Program-made: the position numbers and the translations under genes
The notes under the pieces: model-generated
Told to the model about the DNA's origin: nothing
The model's database searches: none
The model's input: only the letters and a program-made list of their open reading frames with translations
Part shown: in pieces, positions 30,143 to 59,825 of the stretch
How positions within the stretch are numbered: position 1 is the stretch's first letter
Layout of the letters: the number at the start of each line of letters is the position of its first letter
NCBI GenBank assembly: GCA_916610825.1
Contig: OU744453.1
Span: 3,912,724 to 3,976,723, forward strand
Direction of reading: 5' to 3'
Length of the DNA stretch: 64,000 nucleotides
Source: Haliclystus octoradiatus
Taxonomy: Eukaryota > Cnidaria > Staurozoa > Stauromedusae > Haliclystidae

Positions 30143-32391
30143 GATTTATCATTTTTCCACGAACTGGGTAAGCTTACAGCTTTTTTTCACCGGGGTGGTT
30201 GGTTAATTTGTTAGTACTTTGAAGCTTGTGTGCGTTTAATAGCCGGATGCCCTTCCTGACGCCAATCTATAGTGCTCCTGACAGGGATTGAACCCGAGAC
30301 CCTGCGGGCCGTGGTCCAACACCCTAGCCACTACACCAAGGCCTTATTAATCTTTTAATTAAATAAGAAACAAATATTCAAATTGGTTGATGTACTAGAT
30401 GGCAGTGGTTTGCATTTATCCTCTTTAGTCAGGTCAGTCTACTTCATAATAAGTCAGTCTACTGGCTCCTTAAGTTAATACTATTTCGGTTACTTACGCC
30501 AACAACACTGAGTCCTTTCATGTATCCTGTGTTTGGTTGTCCTTGTGGGACACAGCCTGCAAGAACCATATGTTTGCCAAGTGATTGTGCTTTCTTTATG
30601 GCATTATAAAAACCATCTTCGGCTGGGTTTTTAACTGTGCAACTATTTAACAGCCATAAATCAGCACGCTCAGAATCATCTTGAGAAAATAAAAATGGAT
30701 AACAATGATTATTATTAATCAATATTTTAAACTCCTTTATGATCTTAACAAATATAACGCAGACAATTCCTACCTAGATGTTCGATGCTGTGAAGCAGTA
30801 GCTCGGGATTAGGTTAGATATGACGTCATGATGGGATAATAGCTTCAATCAGACCTAATATTCGTAGGCTACCTATATTCTATGTCACTTCAATGTCAAT
30901 CATCACATTGGTTTCCTGACGTGGAAATAACTATATTGTTTATAGTATTTGATAATGAAAACAAAAGATTTTATGTAAATGAGACGTTATAAACAATTTT
31001 ATCAGTTCTCGAACATAAAAATGTTGTTATGAGAGATAATTAATGATAAACAGTGACACTATAACCGATAATTATCAAGAGAAAACCTACTAAAGTTTGC
31101 CTGGAACAATAAATTTGTTTGTTATAACTTATAATTTCCTATAAACAATGATCCGTTATAAAAAGTGATCTTGGGTCAGTCCAGGTCAAATCAAACAGCT
31201 TTGTTCCAAAAAAAATTGATTTGGTTTAAATTTTTATACATGGAGATATGGGAAAAGATATCGTATTTGGAGTATTTTTAATCTTAGATGAAAAATAACC
31301 ATTTTATAAGCAGTTTAATTTGTATCAATGATCTATAAAAACTTTCTTTTCCTTGTAGCTCATTTGTTTGTTGGTTTGATAAAATGAAATTTCGTATCAG
31401 GATAGAATGTACAGTTTTCTATTGATTATTGTCATTTTATTGACAAAACTTCAAGTAGTTGTTACAATGTTTAAGTTTTCCGAAAAACATTTAGATTCGA
31501 TATAATGAAGTGCACACCATTTTTCACGCCAATTTTTTCATCAGTAGATTAAGCAAAATTAAAACATGCAATGGACAAAAATGTAGTTTTGTGGGTATTT
31601 CTTTTGATAATTATATCGCATTTGGAATGCTGTACATAACATGTGAGAAGGTGTGAAGTGATGATTCTCACGTCATATCGCATGTCAATAATACTCGCGT
31701 GTCTACAATAGATCATAGTAATTTCTATTTTATTTACATAACATCTTTTTCGGAATGAAGCTGTTGGATCTGACCTGGACTGACCATCTTATAAACAGTT
31801 TCTACTGTACTTGTACTGCAGTAGGTCTACGTCAACAAACCCATAGAAAATGGTGCTCAGCATTATGTAGCCTACTCTGATATTGAGAGGAAACTGAATT
31901 GATGAGCCTTTCTCGCAATCCCCAGGTGTTATTTGACAACTAGGTAAAGAATGAAAATAATTTGAAACAAAGTTCTGCAAAAAGAACTTTTTCAAGAATG
32001 GACAATTGCAAACTGTTCTGCTTTACGTTTACAAAGAGCCTAAAACTTGTGTCCTGGTCTGGAGAGCCTAGGTTCGTTCTGCACAGTAGTGCGGCGGCGC
32101 GGCGGTAGTGCCTGTCTAGTGCGTACCAATAATTTTGTATCCATAGCTTGCCAATTGTCCAGCCATATATTCACTGTCACTGTTGTTATGAGAACATCCC
32201 CATGTCTTCACATAGATTTTTTGTGTACCAGGAATAATACTATCACCACATGCTTCATCATTTGTTGTTGATTGTCTTGTTTTCTTTGGGACTATTCTTT
32301 TCTTCGCTTTGATTCGATCTTCAAGACTGACATCGTTTACGGTGATTATATCTTCAATGTCATCAACACCAACAAGATCACAAGACGGCAT
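9651..32391 (-). CDS. CDKAL1: CDKAL1, threonylcarbamoyladenosine tRNA methylthiotransferase
   Basis: Thirteen exons join without a frame break to 552 residues: 32127-32391, 30498-30679, 28410-28458, 21361-21481, 20519-20622, 19129-19295, 18374-18519, 17831-17891, 15658-15777, 12914-12976, 11752-11835, 10810-10983 and 9651-9773. The enzyme inserts a methylthio group into t6A37 of tRNA-Lys(UUU) (family knowledge). The MTTase domain has its three cluster cysteines (C66 in TWGCSHNN, C102 in NSCTVKNP, C131 in LAGCVPQ). The radical-SAM motif is CLNQCTYC (C207, C211, C214), followed by [22 protein letters not shown] and [21 protein letters not shown]-like region follows ([28 protein letters not shown]). 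The last exon codes a hydrophobic helix (about 524-543) like the ER tail anchor of vertebrate CDKAL1. Reading through the exon 12 donor would meet a stop after three more codons, giving a form without the anchor. Length is close to the human protein (579). Introns are full of transposons. Confidence 0.95.
11619..11741 (-). mobile_element. tRNA-derived SINE, family B, copy 1
   Basis: Minus-strand sequence similar to the copy at 30239-30346: a decayed tRNA-like head, then a body ending near GGCATC(C/T)GGC. It lies in the CDKAL1 intron about 10 bp from the exon 11 splice donor (exon ends at 11752). Confidence 0.6.
12178..12376. mobile_element. TTAA-type MITE, copy 3
   Basis: A 199-bp copy of the element at 8492-8894, nearly identical inside. 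The right TTAA (12377-12380) is intact; the left flank has become TCAA. It lies in a CDKAL1 intron. Confidence 0.8.
12663..12772 (+). repeat. 110-bp perfect direct repeat, unit 1
   Basis: 110 bp that I read as identical to 15056-15165, with unrelated flanks. It contains no gene-like frame. Both copies lie in CDKAL1 introns. Confidence 0.85.
13149..13860. repeat. Imperfect inverted-repeat element rich in TTGGCC and TTGGGCTAC
   Basis: The left part reads GTAGCCCAACACATGCCAAC and the right part carries a diverged inverse (GAGTTGGCGTGTGTTGAG). The motif GTTGGGCTAC also occurs inside at 13241-13255 and 13697-13710, and GGCCAA motifs are frequent. It may be a nested non-autonomous DNA transposon. 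Boundaries are uncertain and no duplication was identified. Confidence 0.4.
15056..15165 (+). repeat. 110-bp perfect direct repeat, unit 2
   Basis: Second copy of the sequence at 12663-12772, 2.4 kb away, same orientation, no differences seen. It lies in the intron between CDKAL1 exons 9 and 10. Confidence 0.85.
16390..17740. repeat. 107-bp tandem satellite built on GTTCATGAAC
   Basis: Successive CCTCATGAAC landmarks at 16691, 16798, 16905, 17013, 17120, 17228, 17335, 17442 and 17549 give a period of 107-108 bp. Each unit is dense in TGAACTGTTCATGAA and its inverse, so single strands can fold. Looser relatives lie at about 11080-11225, 13890-14010 and 18040-18160. The array ends about 90 bp from CDKAL1 exon 8 (17831-17891). 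Confidence 0.9.
18195..18292 (-). mobile_element. tRNA-derived SINE, family B, copy 2
   Basis: Decayed relative of the 30239-30346 element: the GGCTGCCCTTCCTGAC segment, 'agtgctcctgccaggga' and a degraded tRNA-like head are recognisable. It is non-coding and lies in a CDKAL1 intron. Confidence 0.55.
18568..18945. mobile_element. TA-flanked MITE with about 65-bp inverted ends
   Basis: The left end (GCGCGCAGACCCAAACC...GGGTCTGCGTAATATT) and the inverse of the right end (GCACGCAGACCCAACTC...GGGTCTGCGTAATATT) match over about 65 bp with gaps. TA borders both ends. Fragments with the same 'gtctgc(a/g)tgcaggcta' end occur near 1710-1726 and 4112-4128. It lies in the CDKAL1 intron between exons 6 and 7. 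Confidence 0.65.
19487..19663. mobile_element. Tigger/pogo-like MITE, copy 1
   Basis: 177 bp, ends CAATGAAACCTGTATATAAC and inverted CAGTCAAACCTGTTATAAC, with TA on both sides (19485-19486, 19664-19665). The interior (AGGTGGCC, GAGGTGACCGTTATAAC) is shared with 20672-20850 and 55601-55781. Confidence 0.75.
20672..20850. mobile_element. Tigger/pogo-like MITE, copy 2
   Basis: 179-bp copy with TA flanks (20670-20671, 20851-20852) and the same terminal and internal motifs as copy 1. It sits in the CDKAL1 intron about 50 bp from the exon 5 acceptor. Confidence 0.75.
22049..22217 (-). repeat. 3' LTR of LTR retrotransposon 1
   Basis: 169 bp. It contains a perfect inverted repeat GGTAAACTA...TAGTTTACC around a CRE-like TGACGTAG. 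One base differs from the other LTR (CCCTAC here, CTCTAC there). Confidence 0.9.
22218..22228 (-). other. Polypurine tract of LTR retrotransposon 1
   Basis: On minus AAAGGGGGGCA directly precedes the 3' LTR, the expected place for plus-strand priming. Confidence 0.75.
22280..26686 (-). pseudogene. gag-pol polyprotein of LTR retrotransposon 1, two in-frame TGA codons
   Basis: The first 1237 residues are open (22973-26686). In order: gag with glutamine- and serine-rich stretches; zinc knuckles near residue 285-318 ([18 protein letters not shown]); aspartic protease DSGA (about 365); reverse transcriptase with YWQVPL and, at the catalytic box, IVEDVIIYD (about 682) instead of the usual xxDD; RNase H ([17 protein letters not shown]); integrase with HAAHQG...CTNC, SDGGPQF and the glutamate in [14 protein letters not shown] at about 22973-22975 ends the frame after the integrase core. 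The same frame reopens to a second TGA near 22710, then a basic chromodomain-like or C-terminal tail with a run of TDASSGA heptads. Domain order PR-RT-RH-IN fits Ty3/gypsy. The glutamate in the RT box may be family-specific or inactivating; I cannot tell. Confidence 0.85.
22342..22520. repeat. 21-bp minisatellite coding TDASSGA heptads
   Basis: Repeats of GATGAGGCGTCGGTTGCACCA, four nearly exact and several diverged with 12-bp length changes, all multiples of three. On minus they code acidic/serine heptads in the tail of the element's polyprotein. The plus-strand open frames over it are by-products of the repeat. Confidence 0.85.
26868..26885 (-). other. Primer-binding-like site of LTR retrotransposon 1
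   Basis: Minus strand TGGCGCAGTTGATAGGAT begins right after the 5' LTR. The TGG start complements a tRNA CCA end. I do not assign the tRNA. Confidence 0.65.
26886..27054 (-). repeat. 5' LTR of LTR retrotransposon 1
   Basis: 169 bp, matching the 3' LTR except for one base. Promoter and R region are expected here but no TATA-type signal was assigned. Confidence 0.9.
27188..27985. repeat. Cluster of TGTCAGTCAGACACG motifs, possible element ends
   Basis: The 15-mer occurs inverted at 27188-27202 and direct at 27565-27579 (last base changed), 27615-27629, 27803-27817 and 27971-27985, with a shortened copy at 27598. The outer inverted pair could be the ends of a non-autonomous transposon of about 800 bp with subterminal repeats. 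No flanking duplication was found. Confidence 0.55.
28092..28392. mobile_element. TTAA-type MITE, longer copy 4
   Basis: 301 bp with ends TGGAGCAAACTTGACCGGC and inverted GGAGCAAAATTGACAGGC, TTAA on both sides (28088-28091, 28393-28396). Compared with copies 1-3 it has about 100 bp more in the middle, so it may be the fuller form or carry an insertion. Its edge is 17 bp from the donor of CDKAL1 exon 3 (28410-28458). Confidence 0.75.
28591..29040. mobile_element. hAT-type MITE with perfect 8-bp duplication
   Basis: 450 bp. Ends are TAGGGAAGAGACGATT and inverted TAGGGATGAGACGATT. The 8-bp duplication GCTATGTG is perfect (28583-28590, 29041-29048). The TAGGGATG terminus and 8-bp duplication are hAT hallmarks. 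The interior repeats AATCGGC-type motifs and has no gene. Confidence 0.85.
29560..30096. repeat. Long inverted repeat, arms about 150 bp
   Basis: The left arm (29560-29710) and right arm (about 29953-30096) are inverse copies at roughly 90% by eye, including TTCGGGTTCTCAACTGAGCCC and TATAGTTTTTACATAAT. The spacer is about 240 bp. A T run of about 30 follows at 30110-30141. It could be a foldback transposon or a head-to-head pair of one element. It lies in the CDKAL1 intron between exons 2 and 3. Confidence 0.7.
30239..30346 (-). mobile_element. tRNA-derived SINE, family B, copy 3
   Basis: Best preserved of the family. On minus it reads GGCCTTGGTGTAGTGGCTAG (box A-like), then GGTTCAATCCC (box B), then a short body with GTCAGGAAGGGCATCCGGC. 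It is a Pol III SINE head and not a tRNA gene, since the cloverleaf is not restored around box B. It sits about 150 bp from CDKAL1 exon 2. Confidence 0.75.
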
Positions 32392-33760
32392 AATGGATAC
32401 TTACATTTGATTCTTCGATATGTCAATAATATCGGTACATAAACATGAATGTATGTCTCATTAGACTTGTAATCAAAGAACAATTATTCAAAACTCGACA
32501 GACTGCCGCATGACGAAATTACACGTTTTGGAAGCCATCATAGATAAACCTCGCTTTAATATGTTGATTTCTCCCTTTGTTCAATGTCCAGACATTGTTG
32601 GCCGTTAAGTCCAGGTTTCTAGTTTGATGTGTCGAATTCATATAAAAATAAATAAATGAGGAATTTAACGGCTAATTAGAATTGATTTAACTGGCGTGAA
32701 AACTGTTGAAGCAGGTTTGGAGTGGTACGAGCAAAATTCCCCTACTGTTGATCTTTTTTAAATCTCTAGAATTCCATTTAGACCTGAAGAATTTAATTTA
32801 TCCAGGAAAATGGGTGTTAAGAATTATTTTTTGTTTGGGCTATGGGACTTCGAGGTCCCCCAGTTTTACACCAACAATCATGCATGCTACACAAACAATA
32901 ATTTATCTGAGGAAACACACAAACACAAATAAATGTTAGCATATGTCAATGAAGAAACACAAACAGTCCGAGATATGGAGTGTGAGAAGCTTTGTGCAAC
33001 GCTACGTACATATTGGCAACTTTATTAGCCTTCACTGGGAGCAAGAAATCCGCTAAATTTTATAAATGATCAACTTCTTTTCAATTAAAACGCTTGGGAT
33101 ACCCAGACTTTTTTCATCTACTGCATCAAATATATTACTCTCACATGAAGTTTTTTTCTACTATATAAACGTCGATGTATGTCTGTTTATATCTTCTGTA
33201 TTCTAGATTCCCGCTTCTCATAGTAATACTGTACGAATCACATCCAAGAATTACATTCTACATTCTCATGTTCGTTAAGACGTCAAGCAATATTTTTCAC
33301 ATCCGACTGACCTTTAACTGACCTTCAGTTCTATTGTTTATTTATCATTTGGGCTAACTTATAAACAATCAAATTTTCTATTTTTTTTATTTTCAAATTT
33401 CACCCAGCGGAGCGGCTCACTTCTAGCCTACATACAAGCCCCGAGGCTTTTTGTGTAACCTATTTTTTTTTTCTAACCTTGTACGTAGGCTAGTTCACTT
33501 CACTAGTCTTTTATACTGCACTAAATATGTTACCAAGGCAACACAACACGTATGGGACATTTAAAAATTGAGTTGCCACAACAACATATGACATGAATAG
33601 ACCTTGATTTCTTTCCCAACTTGTGTTAAAAATTTCCAAGTTCTCAATAATCCACTAGATTGTTAGTAACTAATCATTTCCCTCGCTTACTTTTTTCAAG
33701 CTACTTCATATGTTTTGTTTTAAGACGTACCCACGTGGACCGAAACCACAACAGACAGTG
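32392..33760. other. Upstream region shared by CDKAL1 and the divergent small gene
   Basis: About 1.4 kb between the CDKAL1 start codon and the possible first exon of the plus-strand gene. No open frame with recognisable content and no clear core promoter were found. Divergent transcription from this interval is inferred from gene orientation only. Confidence 0.4.
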
Positions 33761-33766
33761 TTGTGG

Positions 33767-34007
33767 CTATATACACCCTTGACGTTTTCACAGCTCAGTT
33801 TATAACCACAAGTGCGAACACAGAAAAAGTGTGAAAATTCCCGTTAGGTCAGAAGACGATGAAGTGTCATATCCGATATGAAAATTGATTCTTTGTCAGT
33901 TGCTGTTGCGCTGTGAAGATAAAAGGAGCTGCATCAAATCACAAGAACTGTATCTACATTCTATACATTATCCGAATTTTCTAAATAAAAATACAGAAAT
34001 CAAAGAT
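33767..34007 (+). promoter_or_regulatory. Possible TATA box and non-coding first exon of the small plus-strand gene
   Basis: CTATATAC at 33767-33774 is a TATA-like site. About 230 bp on, CAAAGAT|GTAAGTAG at 34001-34012 is a strong splice donor with no open frame before it. Joined to the acceptor at 36623-36624 it would give a 5' UTR. Transcript data would be needed; this is inference from splice signals. Confidence 0.35.
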
Positions 34008-35424
34008 GTAAGTAGACAAACTTTATTCATTTGTTTATTTATTTAGAGGGTTAAAAGTTCAAATTCAGCACATTATTATTATGTAAACTGTTTGTTTGAT
34101 TGATTGACACCTTTCTCGCTTGATAGAGATTCTTTTTGTTATGTTGCCTTTTCCAAATCTTTGTTGACTTGACCTATATGATAAGTTATAGCTTCGAAAA
34201 GTATAGTATGTCTTCACGTTGTGTGGAAATATTCGGGCCAGGTATCAATATTCTAAATCTACTATTTAGTACTGTAGTAAATTCTCCTAATTATAAGCCA
34301 TTATAGCCTGCCCAATATATGATTTTACAGTGAAAAATTGTGAATACGTAATTCTTTATTCGATAATTTTTTTCAATCCGTGTTTCATTATATATCATAT
34401 ATAATTGTATGGGCCGTGTATATATTTCTTCAGATCTTTATACAAGATAGTTATGCAACTAATTGAGATTTGTAAAAGTAGTGATGCAATAGATTTACAA
34501 ATTTCGTGCATACCATGAATATGAAATTCAGCACAGCAGTAGGCTTCATCATGATAGGTATCAATAGTGGCCATAAAATAAAACCTAAACGTTTTACGGG
34601 CCTTAATACGATACATGCTTCGATAAATTATTACACTTCTTCACGTCTGGATCAATTTATTCGAAAACATTAATCGTAATTCCATACGTACGTCATTTTG
34701 ATCTCAAAACCACTCGACGCTCAAAAACAGTTTCTATTCTGGTCATATAGTTATTTCTGTACCCTTGCAGCTATTTCTAGAACATCGTCTCAATACATTT
34801 TAATACAACATTACAATAATCTTTATTTATATGTGTATAACAGAAATGATTCTTTGACAATCACGTATAATTTTGATTTTAACTATTAATAACTGAACAG
34901 CAATTTAGTTTACAATAATATGCCATACAAAATCCACTATATTGAATCCCATTCGTAAAGTGCTAATGCGTTTGATCTGAACCGATTATCTTTTAAAACT
35001 TCGCTTAAAAGTTTTAAATCTGATTTATACATTTCCTTTAGATCATGCTTCTATTCAAACCCACTTTAGATTATCGTCATTTTAATCTTGTTATAGATGA
35101 AACAACTAAAATTGATAAAAATTAAGGACTACAGAATTTACTAAGTTCCGAAAGCCGTTAACACTCTTTTATCTTAGCAGGATCTGAGTTAAACTTGCCT
35201 ACTCTATTATCATCAGTCATCACGTATAGTGTATTTCGGGCCATTTTGTAGACATATTTACTTTACTCAACAGCCGGCTTCATTAAATACGTGAGATAAG
35301 TAACATGCTGTAAAAGTCGAATATTTGGCCCGAATATAATAAGTCCTACTGTTTATAATCGTTAAATGTGTATACTATGCACATAAAGTCTACACTGGCT
35401 TTAAGCATCGGAGAAGGTAATTCT

Positions 35425-36075
35425 GAGGGGGGGTCGGTCAACGTCCATACTTTTAGTATACGGGAACGTTCAAATATTAGAGGGTACCTTTTAAAAAATT
35501 CCGAAAAAACTTTAGAGAATGGTTTACCAGTAAAAGTTTGAGCTCTACATTCTACTTTAACTAGGTATAAACATTTTTATTTAATCACAATTAAATTTTT
35601 CTTTGAATTATTGTTTTCTCATCTTTTAAGGTAAGGCAAAATTTAATTTTTTTTTAATTATATTGGGAGTTTTTTTCATGATTTAAAACATTTTTATAGT
35701 CATCCTCCATAAATTCAATTTGTACCCCGTCGAAGCCCCCCGGGGTAACCTCCAAATTGCGCTTTGATGGGGTGGTTCTAATGGAACTTTGGCAGAATAA
35801 CCATAACAATTTTCCACATAATGAAAAAGATACCACAGAAGTATTTTATGAATGACAGATTCAACCAAAAAAACTAAAAAAAAAATTGTTTCACTGTAGG
35901 TAAATCTTATTTTGCAAATGTAAAAATTGCAAAGGCGTCAAAAGGATACCTTAAAAAATTTCCATGACAAGGCAAGCCCTAAAGCTTTTGTATGGATAGC
36001 GAAACAGCTACCTTTTCTCTAATATTTGAACGTCCCCGCATAACAAAAGTAGGGAAGATACCCCCTTAAGGGTTA
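35425..36075. repeat. Inverted-repeat remnant, possible DNA transposon
   Basis: ACGTTCAAATATTAGAG occurs at about 35468-35484 and inverted at 36019-36035, with further inverted similarity outward (TACTTTT...AGTA, runs of G/C). No duplication was recognised. It lies in the probable first intron of the small plus-strand gene. Confidence 0.45.
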
Positions 36076-36659
36076 AAGCCCAATAGAAGTTACCCCCGTG
36101 CTACCCTCGCAAGGCATAAGAATATTTGATATTTTAACAAAATGATTTGGTGCATAAATATGCCGTAACTGCACAGAGATCATAGTTTGTATATAGGGAG
36201 GTCCCCTATGTAAATTATTTTCAGAGATATAACTCATTTTCCTGACACGCTTTAATCTCCAATGACTTCCAATTGCTTCTAACAACTGGATTTAAATAAG
36301 AACATTTTAAGAACAATTTGTCAAATGTTGATCTGCAATTGCTCCGTTATGTCTACAATAATGGTTGATCTGTATAGTGATTGAGGATGAGTGAGCTATT
36401 CAAAATATGCTCACGGTCTTAAATCCTTCTGGTGTACTGTTTAAGGGTGAGAAATATTTTGAGAAAGATTTCAGGCAATGTCGATATTTGAGATTACAAG
36501 ATCGTGCAACATTGAAGATTGATTTACTGAAGCTTGAACTATTTGAGTAGAAAGCATTTGTCGGGAAAATTTAGAAATACCCCCTTCAGTCGGCCGTGAT
36601 AACATTGTTGACTTTTGATTGCAGAACATCGCAGAGTGCACTTATATGGTATATCAACA

Positions 36660-37070
36660 ATGGAAAGTAATAGAAAAAGATCACAAAGTGAACCAGAAGT
36701 ATTAATTAGCAACATCAAGTATATTCCAATCAACGAAAACATAAATATAGAATTAGACAAAGACGGTTTTGACAACTGCAATGATGAGATTAGTCCTGGA
36801 TTTGTTGATGGGGCTTCAAAATTTACACGTTTCTACACAAAAGACAATGCTATAGCAAGCTCAGATGGTAATATTCATGAGTACAGAACATCAAAAGCTC
36901 ATGCGCACCGTCATTTTGCCAAGAAACTCCCGATAGAAGAACGTTCAAGATCAAAAACTATTGCCAGCGAACAACCATCACGTGTTGTTGAACGACCAGG
37001 GCTTGATGAAGTACCAGTTCATCCATCACGTACCAAACGTACTGTTATTAGTATTGAAAGCATGGTATAA
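36660..37070 (+). CDS. Small hydrophilic protein, not recognised
   Basis: An open frame of 136 codons follows a good acceptor (TTTTGATTGCAG at 36613-36624), so it is probably the coding last exon. I chose the Met at 36660 (MESNRKRSQSEPE); an in-frame upstream Met at 36615 would lie in the intron. The protein is charged and has no signal peptide or membrane helix. It contains a RSQSEPE stretch, a basic central region (IEERSRSKTIAS) and ends SIESMV, which fits a class I PDZ-ligand pattern (S-x-V at the C-terminus). No family was recognised. It converges on the channel gene, whose stop is at 37703. Its coding potential rests on length, splice context and balanced composition only. Confidence 0.5.
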   Translation: MESNRKRSQSEPEVLISNIKYIPINENINIELDKDGFDNCNDEISPGFVDGASKFTRFYTKDNAIASSDGNIHEYRTSKAHAHRHFAKKLPIEERSRSKTIASEQPSRVVERPGLDEVPVHPSRTKRTVISIESMV

Positions 37071-37702
37071 CCTGTTTTCATGATGAGATAAGCAGCTTCA
37101 TTTCAGTGGCGTACATACCTAATTTCAGTTTTTTATACGTGATACTATATTATTCTGTTCACGAAATTTGCCTCGATCTGTGATGATTTCTAGACAAATA
37201 ATTATAAGTAACGGACAGTCAAAATTATAGGTCTAGGCCTACATGTTACAAAACATAATTACCCCCACAAAACATTCCAGGCTTATTTCTCAAATTATAT
37301 GCTGTATCTATACCAGCAATACATTTTTTACCCATTTCCAACTTAGCCTGCACGCTGACAAACAGTATAGTTGTCAATGAGTCTGCTACCAAGCTATCTA
37401 CTATTTTGCTGATGAAATTTGGTATCATTGTAATTTGATTACAATTAATTATGTGGATGCTAGAATTTAATCAGTTCAACATGAAAACTTCATGTCGTCG
37501 TGTTCCTGTGACCATATCCAAGTTATTCTGCCACAGCTGTTTACAATTACAACAGTGCATTGCTTACTAATAACACGAGCCTAAACTAAAGAATTGTGAA
37601 ATATTTGTACTAATACCTTAAGTGCTATAAAATGTACCCGATATATAAATACAGTAGATATATACATTTGAAATTTAAAACATTTGCAGAATATGGTGAC
37701 AT

Positions 37703-58769
<21,067 letters not shown>

Positions 58770-59354
58770 CTAGAATGATAAATGAAGAAGACGTGAAAGA
58801 TCAGTGTCAACACATCGCAGTATCTCAATTGCATGTAAATTTCCTAATGTCCTCCCATATATAAACAAGTTATTGTACTTTCGGCGTGACCCCCAGTCAA
58901 TCAAAAAAAAGATAATAAAATTTAGGAAAAAGCCTAGGAAAATTTATTATTACTGTAATATTAATTGGTTTGAAATTAAATGAAAATAGCAAGATTGGGT
59001 GAATGTTCATTTAAGTCATCACTATGAATAACAATAATAAGCAGAATTGATTAGGCGGACACTGGTAAGGATGATATAAATATGAAAAATTGGGCTTTGT
59101 TTAGTTTTCAGAATTTTGGAATCAGAATAACAGTTAAGCATGCAAAACATCCATCTATACTTTGAAAAACCCACGAAACTTGCAAATGCTGTTACTGACT
59201 TGATTGGCTAACCCTCATGCTTGCATCATGGACGGAGCTCATCATAATAGCTCGTGATTTTCTCGTATTTCCCAACATTCCACGTGTTAGCATCAGATAA
59301 CCCAAACAATGTCCACGAATAGTAGCCATTTAATATTAGACCTTAGTGTAATAG
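58770..59354. other. Stretch upstream of first recognised channel exon
   Basis: No exon, repeat family or RNA gene was recognised. It is probably intron of the channel gene, since the exon at 58470-58769 starts in phase 1 and must have an upstream partner. Confidence 0.4.
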
Positions 59355-59582
59355 TGTCGTATAACCAAACTACGACTTAGAGATTGAACAATGAGAGATA
59401 AGACAGATTTGTTTAACTTCAACAATGTAATTCCAACATAACATTACAACTCCGAATAACCGACTGATTATATTACCTTCGTCGAGTTGATTCATAGTTA
59501 ACGCTATTCTAAATATAACAATTACTAATTAAACAGAAACGAGGATTACAACATTAAAACGAGGATAGTCGGTAATGTGACA
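59355..59582 (-). repeat. 3' LTR of LTR retrotransposon 2
   Basis: 228 bp. On minus it begins TGTCACATTACC and ends ACGACA. On the internal side the purine tract TGAAGGGAAG (59583-59592 on minus) precedes it. Confidence 0.9.
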
Positions 59583-59825
59583 CTTCCCTTCACCAGCATG
59601 AACATGCGCATTGTAAGATTAACTATGGTGTATTATAATAAGTATTTAAATGTAAATTAAGTATATTAAAGAAAATATGGTATATTTGAATATAAGTATG
59701 AAAATTAAGTATATTAACGAAAATATGGTATATTTGAATATAAGTATGAAAATTAAGTATATTGACGAGCGATATCGTATAATGGAATAAGTATATAATT
59801 GAATAGGTATGAGAATTAAATAAAT

